Origin: Pseudomonas sp. RGM2987 | GTDB taxonomy: Bacteria > Pseudomonadota > Gammaproteobacteria > Pseudomonadales > Pseudomonadaceae | Assembly (NCBI RefSeq): GCF_022952855.1 | Contig: NZ_JALJDX010000214.1 | Location: 1-64,000, forward strand | Direction of reading: 5' to 3' | DNA length: 64,000 bases | Shown: positions 41,589 to 51,300 of the stretch, piece by piece | How positions within the stretch are numbered: the stretch's first letter is position 1 | Layout: the number at the start of each line of letters is the position of its first letter | The notes under the pieces: model-generated | What the model saw: the letters and a program-made list of their open reading frames with translations, nothing else | Told to the model about the DNA's origin: nothing | The model's database searches: none | Position numbers and translations under genes: made by a program

Positions 41589-42200
41589 TCAGCCAGGATC
41601 AACATCACCTAAAGCCCCCTTGATCAAGGAGGCAAATGCGCTGATTGCTACTTCCTGGCGATATCGCCCCCGTGCCAACGCCCCTGCAAGTGCTTCACCG
41701 GCACCCACCAGGCCGGTACAGCGGCTTTCCAACTCAGCCACAGGCAAGGTCGCGTGAGGCTTGAGCACGCTGACAAACATCTGCACACAGTGATCCAGCA
41801 GCTCCTGGAAAACTGCCGCTTTCTCCTCACTTCCCGCCAAGGCCGCGCCGACTGCAAAGAACTCATCGGTGTGGTCCGCTGCACATTCAATGTAGGTGCT
41901 GGCCAGTAGCTGGGCGGTTTCTTCCAGGTTCCGGGCAGTTCCGGTCATCGCGTCACGGAAGGCATTGACCCGTTCGGTATCGATCCACCGGTAAAGCTCG
42001 ATCAACAGGACCGACCGGGTCTCGAAATGGTCGTAGACCACCGGTTTGGACACACCGGCGCGAACAGCCAGATGGCCGAGGGTCAGGCGGTCAGCGCCTT
42101 CCTCGCGCACGATCAGTAATGCCGTATCGAGTAGCTGGCTGCGTCGTTCGGCTTTCGAGAGTCGGCGCGTCGGGGTAAGGGGTTCGGGAGTTTTAGGCAT
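41589..42200 (-). CDS. TetR family regulator
   Basis: A 203-residue repressor. The helix-turn-helix reads REEGADRLTLGHLAVRAGVS, KPVVYDHFETRSVLLIELY (about 33-72). The C-terminal ligand domain is distinct, with CADHTDEFFAVGAALAG. Start MPKTPEPLT at 42200 has GGAG 8 nt upstream. A 33-bp palindrome lies directly upstream between it and the divergent oxidoreductase, so it represses both genes. Confidence 0.92.
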   Translation of the reverse strand: MPKTPEPLTPTRRLSKAERRSQLLDTALLIVREEGADRLTLGHLAVRAGVSKPVVYDHFETRSVLLIELYRWIDTERVNAFRDAMTGTARNLEETAQLLASTYIECAADHTDEFFAVGAALAGSEEKAAVFQELLDHCVQMFVSVLKPHATLPVAELESRCTGLVGAGEALAGALARGRYRQEVAISAFASLIKGALGDVDPG

Positions 42201-42213
42201 TTCGTCGCTCCAG

Positions 42214-42246
42214 CCCGATAAACCTACCATCGGTAGGTTTATCGGG
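42214..42246. promoter_or_regulatory. long perfect palindrome, TetR operator
   Basis: Arms of 15 bp (CCCGATAAACCTACC and GGTAGGTTTATCGGG) around the spacer ATC. It starts 14 nt upstream of the TetR start codon and is symmetrical about the divergent promoters. Confidence 0.85.
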
Positions 42247-42261
42247 TGTATGTTGATTGTC

Positions 42262-42278
42262 ACCTACCAAGAGTAGGT
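42262..42278. promoter_or_regulatory. second TetR-type operator half-sites
   Basis: ACCTAC-CAAGA-GTAGGT repeats the ACCTAC/GTAGGT core of the main operator with a different spacer, just before the AAGGAG of the divergent oxidoreductase. Binding here would block its translation initiation region or promoter. Confidence 0.65.
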
Positions 42279-42304
42279 TAATTCCCCTCAAGGAGAACAC
42301 ACTT

Positions 42305-43309
42305 ATGTCTGTTAATCCTATCTTGTTCATGGGCGGCACTGGCGCCATCGCCCATCACAGCGCCCGGGCGCTGCGGGCGGGCTACCCCGACGTACCGTTG
42401 CTGATCGGCGGCCGCGACCTCGCCAAGGCCCAACGCGTCGCCGAGCAAATCGGCGGGGCGCAGGGCGTGCTGGTGGACACCTCTGCCAACGACCTCGGAC
42501 TCGGCGATCGCCCAGTCAGCGGCGTGGTGGTGTTTTACATGGACCATGCCCTCGCAGGGCTGCGCTTCGCCCAGATGCGGGGCGTGCCGCATCTGAGCAT
42601 ATCCTCCGGGATTTTTGAGATCGCCCCGGAAATCGCGACCTTCATGCACCAGCCAAATGCGGCGCCTATCGTCCTCGGATACGAATGGATGGCTGGCGCG
42701 ACCACCGTGGCGACGCTGAATATCGCCAAGGCCTATTCTCGGGTACGCGACATCAAGATCGGCGCGCTGATCGATGAACAGGACACCGGGGGACCGACTG
42801 TTGCCAGCGACTTTGAACATCTGAACAAAATGCTCCCCGCTGCCATGACCCGCCGCGACGGGGTGTACATCTGGCGTGAAGGAGAGGGCGCCAAGGCCAC
42901 TTTTCGTGCAGTGGACGGCAGGGAGATCGAAGCCAGCGGCTTTTCCTCCATAGACGTCGTCGGGCTGGCGGCAGCCACGGGTGCGGCTGACGTGCAGTTC
43001 AACATGGCTATCGGGACCAGCTCCAGCCGTCGCCGGGGCGAGCCCATGTCCACTGAAATCATCATCGAGCTGGCGGGTGAGGGCAAAAATGGCGAAGCGT
43101 TGCGCACACGCCACGCGGTGGTTCATCCCGCCGGCACCGCGCCGCTGACCGGCCTCAGCGTCGCGATGATCCTGGAGCGGTTGCTCGGGTTGGACGAGCG
43201 TGCGCCTACTGCGCCGGGGCTTTATTTTCCTTATCAATTGCTGGACGACGTCGCGTATCTGGAGCGTCTTGAACGGGAAGGGGGAGCGCTGCGCGAGTTG
43301 CCAGTGTAG
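42305..43309 (+). CDS. saccharopine dehydrogenase-like NAD(P)-binding protein
   Basis: A 334-residue Rossmann-fold protein. The dinucleotide loop FMGGTGAIAHHSARALRAG is at 8-26; a later dimer/substrate domain has SISSGIFEIAPEIATFMHQ. It resembles saccharopine-dehydrogenase-like oxidoreductases, most of which are not the lysine-pathway enzyme. ATG 42305 has AAGGAG 9 nt upstream. Under the control of the divergent TetR repressor, it probably responds to a small, possibly toxic, ligand that the enzyme modifies. Confidence 0.82.
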   Translation: MSVNPILFMGGTGAIAHHSARALRAGYPDVPLLIGGRDLAKAQRVAEQIGGAQGVLVDTSANDLGLGDRPVSGVVVFYMDHALAGLRFAQMRGVPHLSISSGIFEIAPEIATFMHQPNAAPIVLGYEWMAGATTVATLNIAKAYSRVRDIKIGALIDEQDTGGPTVASDFEHLNKMLPAAMTRRDGVYIWREGEGAKATFRAVDGREIEASGFSSIDVVGLAAATGAADVQFNMAIGTSSSRRRGEPMSTEIIIELAGEGKNGEALRTRHAVVHPAGTAPLTGLSVAMILERLLGLDERAPTAPGLYFPYQLLDDVAYLERLEREGGALRELPV

Positions 43310-43339
43310 ACGGCATTACTTCGACTTCGGTGCTCTCCT

Positions 43340-43365
43340 GGGCGGATCTCTTAGCCGCCCTTTTT
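43340..43365 (+). terminator. intrinsic terminator
   Basis: Stem GGGCGG/CCGCCC with a 9-nt loop followed by TTTTT, 30 nt after the oxidoreductase stop. Confidence 0.8.
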
Positions 43366-43500
43366 CGTAACTGGCTATCTAAGGTATTTGAAGGCATGGA
43401 TGTGGGTCTTGAGTGATGGCCTTTTGATTTCAATCGATTCCCGTTAGAATCCACACCCCTCTCTGTGAGCGGCCTGTAGAAACTACGCAAGGAAGTCGAT

Positions 43501-44136
43501 ATGCAATTTGGAAAAGCCTTGGGCCTCGCCTTGGCCTTGAGCCTCAGTGGTTGCGCCAGTTTCACCAAAGATGAAGTAGCCCCCGTGAACCTGCCTTCAA
43601 TGGCCAGTTACTCGAACAAGCCGAACGTCTATGTCGACTTCGATTTCTATCAGGGCGACCCCGACAATGCCAAGGCTACCGAGGTGCCGCAGGCTCGAGA
43701 TATGCTCAAGCCGGACCTGAAGCGAGCCTTCGACGAATCAGGGCTTTTTGGGCGCGTGGTGTTCGACGAGTTCCAGAAGCAACCGGGCGACTACAACCTT
43801 CGGTTGAAAGTCTATAACCATGCACCAGGTGGTGGGCAAATGGTCATGGCATTCATCAGTGGCCTTACTTTCACGATTATTCCGGCGCTGGGAACCGACC
43901 AGTACACTATGAGCCTGGAAACCCTGGACGAGCATGGTCAGCCGTTGAGCAAGAACAGCAACCATGATGCGATCAACACGTGGATCGGCATCTGGTTCCT
44001 GCCGCTGGCCGGTAATACGCCCAAGGCTGCCGTCACCGATACTTTCAACCGGCAGGTCAATGCGCTGTTGAAGAACTGGGTCGACAACAACCGCATGAAA
44101 TACTCCGCTATCGACGCCCGCATTCCTCGGGGCTGA
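43501..44136 (+). CDS. hypothetical lipoprotein
   Basis: A 211-residue protein with a lipobox (LALSLSGC, Cys18). Mature sequence: MASYSNKPNVYVDFDFYQGD near the start, and FISGLTFTIIPALGTDQYTM then WIGIWFLPLAGN in the centre, two hydrophobic stretches. It belongs to a small Pseudomonas lipoprotein family of unknown role. AAGGAAG precedes the ATG. It converges on the neighbouring lipoprotein gene across a shared terminator. Confidence 0.75.
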   Translation: MQFGKALGLALALSLSGCASFTKDEVAPVNLPSMASYSNKPNVYVDFDFYQGDPDNAKATEVPQARDMLKPDLKRAFDESGLFGRVVFDEFQKQPGDYNLRLKVYNHAPGGGQMVMAFISGLTFTIIPALGTDQYTMSLETLDEHGQPLSKNSNHDAINTWIGIWFLPLAGNTPKAAVTDTFNRQVNALLKNWVDNNRMKYSAIDARIPRG

Positions 44137-44151
44137 CAGCCGATAAAAAAA

Positions 44152-44179
44152 GAGCCGCAATCGCGGCTCTTTTTTTTTT
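44152..44179. terminator. bidirectional intrinsic terminator
   Basis: Stem GAGCCGC/GCGGCTC with a 4-nt AATC loop, flanked by an A-run upstream and a T-run downstream, so it stops both convergent lipoprotein genes. Confidence 0.92.
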
Positions 44180-44181
44180 GA

Positions 44182-44727
44182 TCACTTCAACGCCTGAGTG
44201 AACTGCGGGTCGCTGTACAGGCTCTTGAGCAGGTCCAGTACCATCGGGTTGTAGTTGTTTGCGGCAGCCGGAATGGCGATCGGGCCGAAGAAGCTACTGT
44301 CCCATTCACGCTGCACGTCTTTAGTGCTCTCGTACAGGACCTGGTCACCTTTACGCAGCGTGAATCGTGCTGCCAGTTCGCCATGGCCGGTGCCCATGCC
44401 TGCGGTGAGCTGGCTCTTGACCAATTGAACCTGCAGCTGGCGGTCGGCACGAGGGTCCAACAAACCGGCCTGACGCAGCTCATCGTTGATCGCAGCCTGG
44501 ATGTGTAGCGGCACACTGCCCGCAGGTGACGAAATCGGGTTCAGGCGCACCATCAACGATCCTTGACCTGAATCCGCATCCACCTGCGCTTCACGCAGAG
44601 CCTGCATCGGCGCGTTTTGCTTGAGCTGCTGGACGTTTTGGTAACTTGGTTCATAGCGGGTCATGGTCACGCCGCAGCCTTGTAGCAGCAATGCGCAGAA
44701 CGGTAGAGCCAGGTAGAGCTTCTTCAC
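44182..44727 (-). CDS. DUF4136-like hypothetical lipoprotein
   Basis: A 181-residue protein with the lipobox LLQGC (Cys18). A GTG start at 44727 has AAGGA 5 nt upstream. The sequence RYEPSYQNVQQLKQ and later ARFTLRKGDQVLYESTKDV are seen in envelope lipoproteins of unknown role. The DUF4136 link is weak. It is convergent with the other lipoprotein gene. Confidence 0.7.
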   Translation of the reverse strand: MKKLYLALPFCALLLQGCGVTMTRYEPSYQNVQQLKQNAPMQALREAQVDADSGQGSLMVRLNPISSPAGSVPLHIQAAINDELRQAGLLDPRADRQLQVQLVKSQLTAGMGTGHGELAARFTLRKGDQVLYESTKDVQREWDSSFFGPIAIPAAANNYNPMVLDLLKSLYSDPQFTQALK

Positions 44728-44839
44728 AGCAAATCCTTATGTGCTTTTTTGAAGGGCGTGATTATCGATAGATAGCGTTAAGCCATCAAGCAGGGATTGC
44801 CCTCGATCAGCAATTCCAGGGTCCCCGCTAGCGACCGCC

Positions 44840-45853
44840 TCAAACAATAAGCACAATCTTACCCTGCAGACTGCCGCGCGAAGCCCGCTGATGCGCATCC
44901 GACGCCCATTCCAGCGCGTAAGTACTATCGATCACCACGCGAACAATACCGTCGTCCAGCAGGCGACCGGCTTCTGCCAGTTGGGCACCGTTGGAGCGCA
45001 CCTGCGTCGAGGACACCGTGATCCCCAGGGCCGCGGCTTCTTCATTCCCCGAGAACCCCAACGGGTTGACCAGGAAGAGCGCGCCGCCGGGCTTGATGAT
45101 GCTCAGGAAGCGTTCCATGTTCGCGCCACCTACAGCGTCAATCACCAGATCCACATCCGTGGCCGCTGCTTCGGCTGCTGTCTTTGTGTGGTCGATAAAC
45201 TCTTCGGCGCCCAGGTCGCGAAGCAGGCGCTCGTGTTTGCCGGAAGCGACCGCGATCACGCGCGCGCCTTTCCATTTGGCAACCTGTACCGCGAGATGCC
45301 CCACGCCACCTCCCGCACCGTTCACCAGCACGGTCTTGCCGGCAAGCGGGACCGGCGCATGCCGAAACGACTGGAACGGATTCGGCTCGTCATGGCCCAG
45401 GTCAATCAGCAACTGCCAGACCGTGAGCAGCGACATGGGCGCACCGGCGGCCTGGATGTGGTCAATGCCCTTTGGCTTCAAAGCCAACTCGTCCTCATGG
45501 ACGCATATGTATTGAGCGTAGGCGCCGCTGCCGGTCATCAGGTCCTTCGGAAAACGCACCATTGCATAGACTTCATCGCCGACGCGGAACCTGGACGCTC
45601 CGTCGCCAATGGCCGCAACCTCCCCAGATACGTCAGTGCCCAAGATCAACGGAAACGTTGGGTTGGGTCGCCATTCAGGGGGGAGTGCCCGGTAGCCTTC
45701 TCGCAGATAGAGATCAGGCGGATTGAGACCGGCTGCATGGACGCGGACGAGTACTTCGCCGCGTTGTGCGCTGGGTCTGGGCGCATCTTCATAACGCAGG
45801 ACCTGAGGGCCACCAAATTCGTGCAATCGCACGGCTTTCATTGTGTCGTTCAT
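44840..45853 (-). CDS. zinc-type alcohol dehydrogenase-like NADP oxidoreductase
   Basis: A 337-residue medium-chain reductase of the quinone oxidoreductase branch: FPLILGTDVSGEVAAIGDGA near 69-88 and the nucleotide loop VLVNGAGGGVGHLAVQVAKW. No catalytic zinc ligands are apparent, so it reduces quinones or enones with NADPH. ATG 45853 (spacing from GAGG 5 nt) is chosen over GTG 45859. Divergent from a LysR gene over 89 nt, and therefore probably regulated by it. Confidence 0.9.
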   Translation of the reverse strand: MNDTMKAVRLHEFGGPQVLRYEDAPRPSAQRGEVLVRVHAAGLNPPDLYLREGYRALPPEWRPNPTFPLILGTDVSGEVAAIGDGASRFRVGDEVYAMVRFPKDLMTGSGAYAQYICVHEDELALKPKGIDHIQAAGAPMSLLTVWQLLIDLGHDEPNPFQSFRHAPVPLAGKTVLVNGAGGGVGHLAVQVAKWKGARVIAVASGKHERLLRDLGAEEFIDHTKTAAEAAATDVDLVIDAVGGANMERFLSIIKPGGALFLVNPLGFSGNEEAAALGITVSSTQVRSNGAQLAEAGRLLDDGIVRVVIDSTYALEWASDAHQRASRGSLQGKIVLIV

Positions 45854-45942
45854 CACCACCTCGTTCAGATTGATAAGTACGACTTAGCGTAAGCCTTGCC
45901 TGGCAGGTTGATAATGGGGCTGGAACTCGTTTCAATGGTGCC

Positions 45943-46848
45943 ATGAAGGAACCAATTGGATTCGAACGACTCAGCGGGCTGATTGCATTTGCCCGCGCGG
46001 GCTCCCTGGGTAGCTACAGGGCGGCAGCCCGCTCGCTATCGGTTTCGCCCTCGGCGATCAGCAAGAGCATCCAGCGGTTGGAGCGTCATTTTGGTGTTTC
46101 CCTGTTCACGCGCACCACACGCTCACTCACCCTCACGCCTGAAGGTCGCGACCTTCATGAACGCGCGTTGCAGTTGCTGCGACAGGCAGAAGAAATCGAG
46201 CAGGTGGCAAAATCCGCACGCTCGGAGCCGGCTGGCACGTTACGGATTGCAGCGCCACTCCCGATTGGGTTGCACCTGATTGCGCCGCTCATCACGGCGT
46301 TTCGTAAACGCCACCCCAAGGTGCTGATCGACTTGCGCCTGAGCGACCAGATCGTGGACCTGGTCGAGGAACGCATAGACCTTGCGATACGAATCGGCGA
46401 GCTTGCGGATTCCTCGCTTCTGTCTCGCCGACTCCTGCCGTACACCCTCGGTTGTTACGCCTCACCTGAGTATCTGGCCAGGTGCGGTACCCCTCAGCAT
46501 CCGGATGAGCTGGTGGGGCACGAAACGGTAAACCTGCGCTATCAGAGCTCCGGCAAGGCTTTACGCTGGCCGTTTCGTATCGGGGACAAAGAAGTCGAGA
46601 TCCTGCCGTCATCGCCTGTCATCGTTGATGCAAGCGAGGCCGTCCTGGCGGCAATGGCAGCGGGCGCGGGCATAGGAATCGCCGCGAGTTTCATGGCGGC
46701 TCCCAGGGTGCAGCGTCATGAGCTGATACCGGTATTGTCTGAGTTCGCCGTGGAGCGGCACAACATCACGGCTGTTTGGCCTGAGAGTCGTCGCACCAAT
46801 CCTGCGGTGCGCGCATTTCTGGAGATGCTGATCGAGCTGCATGATTGA
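45943..46848 (+). CDS. LysR-type regulator
   Basis: A 301-residue LysR protein with the usual N-terminal helix-turn-helix ([21 protein letters not shown], wing [13 protein letters not shown]) and a YafC/DmlR-like effector domain. It is divergent from the quinone oxidoreductase-like gene. The ATG follows AAUGGUGCC with only a weak ribosome site. Confidence 0.93.
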   Translation: MKEPIGFERLSGLIAFARAGSLGSYRAAARSLSVSPSAISKSIQRLERHFGVSLFTRTTRSLTLTPEGRDLHERALQLLRQAEEIEQVAKSARSEPAGTLRIAAPLPIGLHLIAPLITAFRKRHPKVLIDLRLSDQIVDLVEERIDLAIRIGELADSSLLSRRLLPYTLGCYASPEYLARCGTPQHPDELVGHETVNLRYQSSGKALRWPFRIGDKEVEILPSSPVIVDASEAVLAAMAAGAGIGIAASFMAAPRVQRHELIPVLSEFAVERHNITAVWPESRRTNPAVRAFLEMLIELHD

Positions 46849-46863
46849 GCGCAGCGACAAGAC

Positions 46864-46885
46864 AAAAGGCCCGCATGTGCGGGCC
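46864..46885 (-). terminator. intrinsic terminator serving the remnant hydrolase
   Basis: Stem GGCCCGCA/TGCGGGCC (46868-46885). On the minus strand it is followed by TTTTGTC, the U-tract of an intrinsic terminator. It lies 20 nt beyond the stop codon of the remnant hydrolase and confirms the original gene direction. Confidence 0.7.
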
Positions 46886-46904
46886 CTGGGTTGTGCCGAT
46901 TGAA

Positions 46905-47058
46905 TTACTGCGCGGCTTTCTCGATCAGGCTGGCCACCACCTTCGGGTTGGAAACCATCACCACGTGGGAAGCACCTTTCACCACCACGGTCTGTTTGGA
47001 GTGCGCACGCTCGGCCATGAACGCCATGGCTTGAGGCGGGATGTTCTTATCCTTGTGG
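46905..47058 (-). pseudogene. alpha/beta hydrolase, C-terminal remnant
   Basis: The minus strand, ending with TAA at 46905, encodes KDKNIPPQAMAFMAERAHSK, then QTVVVKGASHVVMVSNPKVV and ASLIEKAAQ. This is the C-terminal end of an alpha/beta hydrolase; GASHVVM has the catalytic histidine. Upstream of about 47060 the frame stops looking like hydrolase and no start codon is found. The rest of the gene is missing, replaced by sequence leading into the binding-protein gene. Confidence 0.75.
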
Positions 47059-47179
47059 GTTTGACGTTCGCAGCGTGGGCAAAACCGGCGGCGATGAGGC
47101 CGGAATTATGACTATGCTCATCGTTACAGCAGGTATTGTATTGGTTTTCAATTGTCAGCCGTCAAGGAAAGGAGTCCAC

Positions 47180-48286
47180 ATGCGTCTTCAGGCCCGGTCC
47201 AATTACAAAATCTTGTGGCGCTTCGCAGGTTGTATGGCCTGGCTGGCGATGATTACCTCCCATCCTGCCCAAGCGGCTGACGACGGCGTCGCCCGTGGTC
47301 CTACCGCCAGCCAGAGCATTGCCTTCAGCAATTCCTACGCAGGCAGCGACTTTCGCAAGGTGATGGTGCGCAACTGGCAGGAGATTGCGACCCAGGCGCA
47401 AAAGGATGGCTTGGTCCGCGAGGCTCCGGTGGTCAGCGCCAATAACTCAGCGTCGGAACAAGCGGCCCATATACAGGAGTTGATCGTCCAGGGGGTGAAC
47501 GCCATCGTCATCCTGGCCGCGTCCGACACGGCCCTCAATGGGGTGATCCGCGATGCCTGTAACGCCGGCATCGTGGTGGTGGTCATGGCCAGCCTCGTCA
47601 CCGAGCGCTGCGTCTATACCGTGGACTACAACTGGTCCGCGATGGGCCGCGTGGAAATGGACTACATCGCCAAGCGGCTCAAGGGCAATGGCACACTGTT
47701 GGAGATTCGCGGCATCGCCGGCGATGCCACTGATCAAAACATCAGCGACGGTATTCGCAAGGCCGCCAGCGACTATCCAGGACTGAAGTTCGCCAAGACC
47801 GTGTACGGGAATTGGACGGCTTCCGTCGCCCGCAAGGAGGTGGCGCTGGCGCTGCCGTCGCTGCCCGGTATTGATGCCGTCGCGACTCAAGGGGGCGATG
47901 GTTATGGCGCGGCCATGGCGTTCAAGGCGGCGGGGCGCCCCCTGCCGATCATCGTGATGGGCAACCGCCAGGACGAACTTGCCCTGTGGAAACAGGAGCG
48001 CGATGCCAATGGCTATGAGACCGTCTCGGTCTCTGCCTCCCCGAGCGTCTCGCAGGTAGGGTTTTGGGTGGCCCAGCAGATTCTGGCGGGCAAGCAGGTG
48101 CCGAAGTTCGTCGAGGTGCCGCTGGTGCGCATCGATGCGAAAGACCTGGACGCCTGGCTCGCCACCATGCCGGCGGGCGGCGCCGCCAATCCCTCCTACG
48201 ACCAGGCGTCCGTGGCGGCGATGATTGACGCAGCCGCCCACAATACAGCGCCACCGACGCCTGTGCCGGAGGTGACGAAGCAATAG
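47180..48286 (+). CDS. periplasmic sugar-type binding protein linked to a sensor kinase
   Basis: A 368-residue protein with a signal peptide (GCMAWLAMITSHPAQAA) and a Peripla_BP_4 fold (RbsB/TorT-like): AFSNSYAGSDFRKVMVRNW at the start, then QELIVQGVNAIVILAASDTA and VATQGGDGYGAAMAFKAAGR. ATG 47180 has AAGGAG 6 nt upstream. No ABC ATPase or permease is near; instead a hybrid histidine kinase follows after 24 nt. A role as ligand-sensing periplasmic partner, as in TorT-TorS, is more likely than transport. Confidence 0.88.
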   Translation: MRLQARSNYKILWRFAGCMAWLAMITSHPAQAADDGVARGPTASQSIAFSNSYAGSDFRKVMVRNWQEIATQAQKDGLVREAPVVSANNSASEQAAHIQELIVQGVNAIVILAASDTALNGVIRDACNAGIVVVVMASLVTERCVYTVDYNWSAMGRVEMDYIAKRLKGNGTLLEIRGIAGDATDQNISDGIRKAASDYPGLKFAKTVYGNWTASVARKEVALALPSLPGIDAVATQGGDGYGAAMAFKAAGRPLPIIVMGNRQDELALWKQERDANGYETVSVSASPSVSQVGFWVAQQILAGKQVPKFVEVPLVRIDAKDLDAWLATMPAGGAANPSYDQASVAAMIDAAAHNTAPPTPVPEVTKQ

Positions 48287-48310
48287 CGGCGGGCGAGGAG
48301 GCGAGGCGCC

Positions 48311-51300
48311 ATGCTGAAACTCAAACCCGCCAGGGACACACCGATTGCCGTCAGGATTGGCCTGGCGGTCGCCGCGCTGGTGTTCCTGATGCTGGCGGTA
48401 TCGCTGGTGAACCTCTATGGCCTGCGAGGCATGGTCCGTGCGGTGGACTCCTCCAGCCACTCCGCGGAAATCCTGGCGTCCGTCAACGGAGCCACCGGGC
48501 GGGTGGAAAACTTCATCGCCACCCGCGACCAGCAAAGCCTGTCCCAGGCCGAAAGCATGGTGGCGAACGCTATCGCTGGTCTTACTGCGATTCCGGCGCA
48601 AGAGGCGCAATCGCTCAAGGGCAGTCTGCAGAGGCTTGCCGCGGCGATAGCAGCCTTGCGAGCGGCGAGCCTGACCATGGATGGCGAAACGGACAACATG
48701 ACGGCCCATTACGGCCGGATGCGAGAGGCGACGCTTCTCATCGAGCAGGGCATTGCCGATGGGTTGAAGGGACTGGATTCCCGAACCACTGAACACCAGG
48801 CGCGGGCGAACGATGTCGAAGGCGCCCATCGTATCCTCGATACCCTGCGCAACGGCGAGCAGGTCATCACGGCCAATGTGGCGAAGGTGCTGGTGTCAGT
48901 GGATGCCGCCGCCGCTACGGCGGCGCGCAATGCTTGCGCGGCCCTCCCGCCCGTGGTCGAGCAACTGCGCGAAATGATGGTGGCGCCACATCAGCTAGAG
49001 GCGCTGAACCAGATGGATACGGCGATCGCCGCTACCAGCCTCACGCTCGAACATCTTGGCGAGGCGCCCAGGCTTCGGGGAGCCGAGGCTCTGCGGCATC
49101 TGGCCGCCGTCGGGAATGCGGCCGAGCGCCTCGAGGCGATGTTGGGTGAGGTGGAAGAGGGCGTTGCCCATGCCGCCGGCGACATTCAGGCCGCAACCGG
49201 CTTGCTGCACAATGCAGCTGCGCTGTCCAAGCGTTTTGCCGAGCGGGTCGCCACCCTGGAGGCGCAAACCTTGTCGTTTCGTCTGGCGCCGTCGACCGAA
49301 GTCGCTGGCGCGGTCGGCGCAATCCTGGACGAGCTCTCGCGTCTCGCTCGCGTTCTTCCTTCGACCGTGGCCCTGCAAGACAAGGCGACGGCCCTGACGG
49401 TCAGCGATCAGATCGCCGGCTACCGAGCGGCATTCGCCAGGTTCCAACAGGCGAGCAATGCCTTGGGCGATGCCCGCGATCAGGTTCGCAACGAGGCGCG
49501 CAGCGCCGGCCTGTTGGTAGCGCGCTTCGCTGGCCAGGCGCGCTCCGACGCCGTGGCCCACAATGATCGCGGCATGCTGGCGACCCTGGTCGCGGGTACC
49601 GTCGCCATCTTGCTGGCCGGCGCCATCGCCTGGAGCACGTCGCGGTTTATCGCGCAGCCCATCGTGGCGCTGGCCTCAGGCATGCGCCGGCTCGCCGCCG
49701 GCGACTTGAACGCCAGGATCAGCAACGGCGGACGCGGCGACGAGATCGGGATCATGACCCGCGCCGTACGGGTGTTCCAGGAGAATGCCCTGCGCATCCG
49801 AGTGCTGGAGGCCGAGGCCGAAGCCGAACGACAGCAAGTCCAGGCCTCGTTGGAAAGAATGGTCGCCGAACGGACCGAAAAGCTCCACCAGCAGACCGAG
49901 ATGCTGGAGGCGCAAGCTGTAGAGCTCATTCAGGCGCGCAACCAGGCCGATGCGGCCAACCAGGCAAAGAGCGACTTTGTCGCCACGGTCAGCCACGAAC
50001 TGCGCACGCCCCTGACTCTCATTCTCGCCCCTCTGGAGCAGCTTTCGGCGGCCACCACGCCACCGGCGGACTGGCATGTGCAAATCGACCGCGCCCAACG
50101 CAACGCGCTGCGCTTGATGAACCGGGTGAATGACATCCTCGATTTCTCCAAGGTTGAAGCGGGCAAGTTTGAGTCACATCCGGCGCCCATTGACTTGAAC
50201 AGGGCAGTGGGCCTATTAGCCGAGGACGCCGCCCTGGTGGCCGAAGGCAAAGGCTGCACCTTGACTTGGAGCATCGACCCGGCGCTTGCTACCGTGTTTC
50301 TGGACCCGCGACACTTCGAGAAGATTGTGCTCAACCTGGTGAGCAATGCGATCAAGTTCACACCCGCTGGCGGCACCGTGCACCTGGCGGTGACAGCACT
50401 TGAAGACGAGCGATTTGAATTCGCGGTACAGGATTCAGGCATCGGCATTGCGCCTGACAAACTGCCGCTGCTGTTCCAGCGTTTTTCCCAGATCGATAAC
50501 TCCGCCACACGCAACTACAGCGGCACCGGCATCGGTCTGGCGCTGGTCAAGGAGCTGGCGGAACTGATGGACGGCGAAGTCGGCGTCAACAGCGAACCTG
50601 GAAAAGGTTCCTGCTTTTTTGTCCGGCTTCCGCTCGGGGTTGAGCCCAACACGGTGCCGACCGAACTCAGCGATGTGCATGAGCAGTCATCACCGAGCAC
50701 AACCGAACAGCGTCATTTGCGTTTCGACGACGGCCATCATGGCAGCAGCCACGAGCGAGTGTCGGTGCCAGGAGTAAACGACGAGCAGCACCCGGAACGC
50801 GCCTCGCAATCCCGGGTGCTCGTGGTAGATGACAGCCCGGAAATGCTCAGCTACCTCAGCGAACTCTTGCAAGATGACTACACCGTCGCTACCGCCGCTG
50901 ATGGAGAGCAGGCCTGGGCACTGTTGCAGCGTCGACCCATCGATATCATCGTCTCGGATGTGATGATGCCGCAGCTCGATGGCATCGGCCTGACAGCCCG
51001 AATCAAAGCCAGTGCCGGTTTCGCCCATCTGCCGGTGATCCTGTTGACCGCCCGCGGTGGCAGCGAGGCTTGCGTCTCCGGGCTCGAGAGTGGCGCCGAT
51101 GACTATATCGCCAAGCCTTTTTCGCCGCTGGAGCTCAAGGCTCGCATCCGCGCTGCGCTACGCATGAGCCAGATCCAAGCCGAACTGCAGGCAAAATCCC
51201 GTCAGGCCGGCATGGCCGAAATCGCCACGGCTGTGCTGCACAACGTCGGCAACGTCCTCAATAGCGTGAACGTGTCGGCCGAAACCGTCAGCAGCCAGAT

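Noticed and set aside
47447-48829. 460-codon antisense frame across the binding-protein and kinase genes
   Set aside because: Spans two real genes and their junction; composition is Arg/His-rich shadow.
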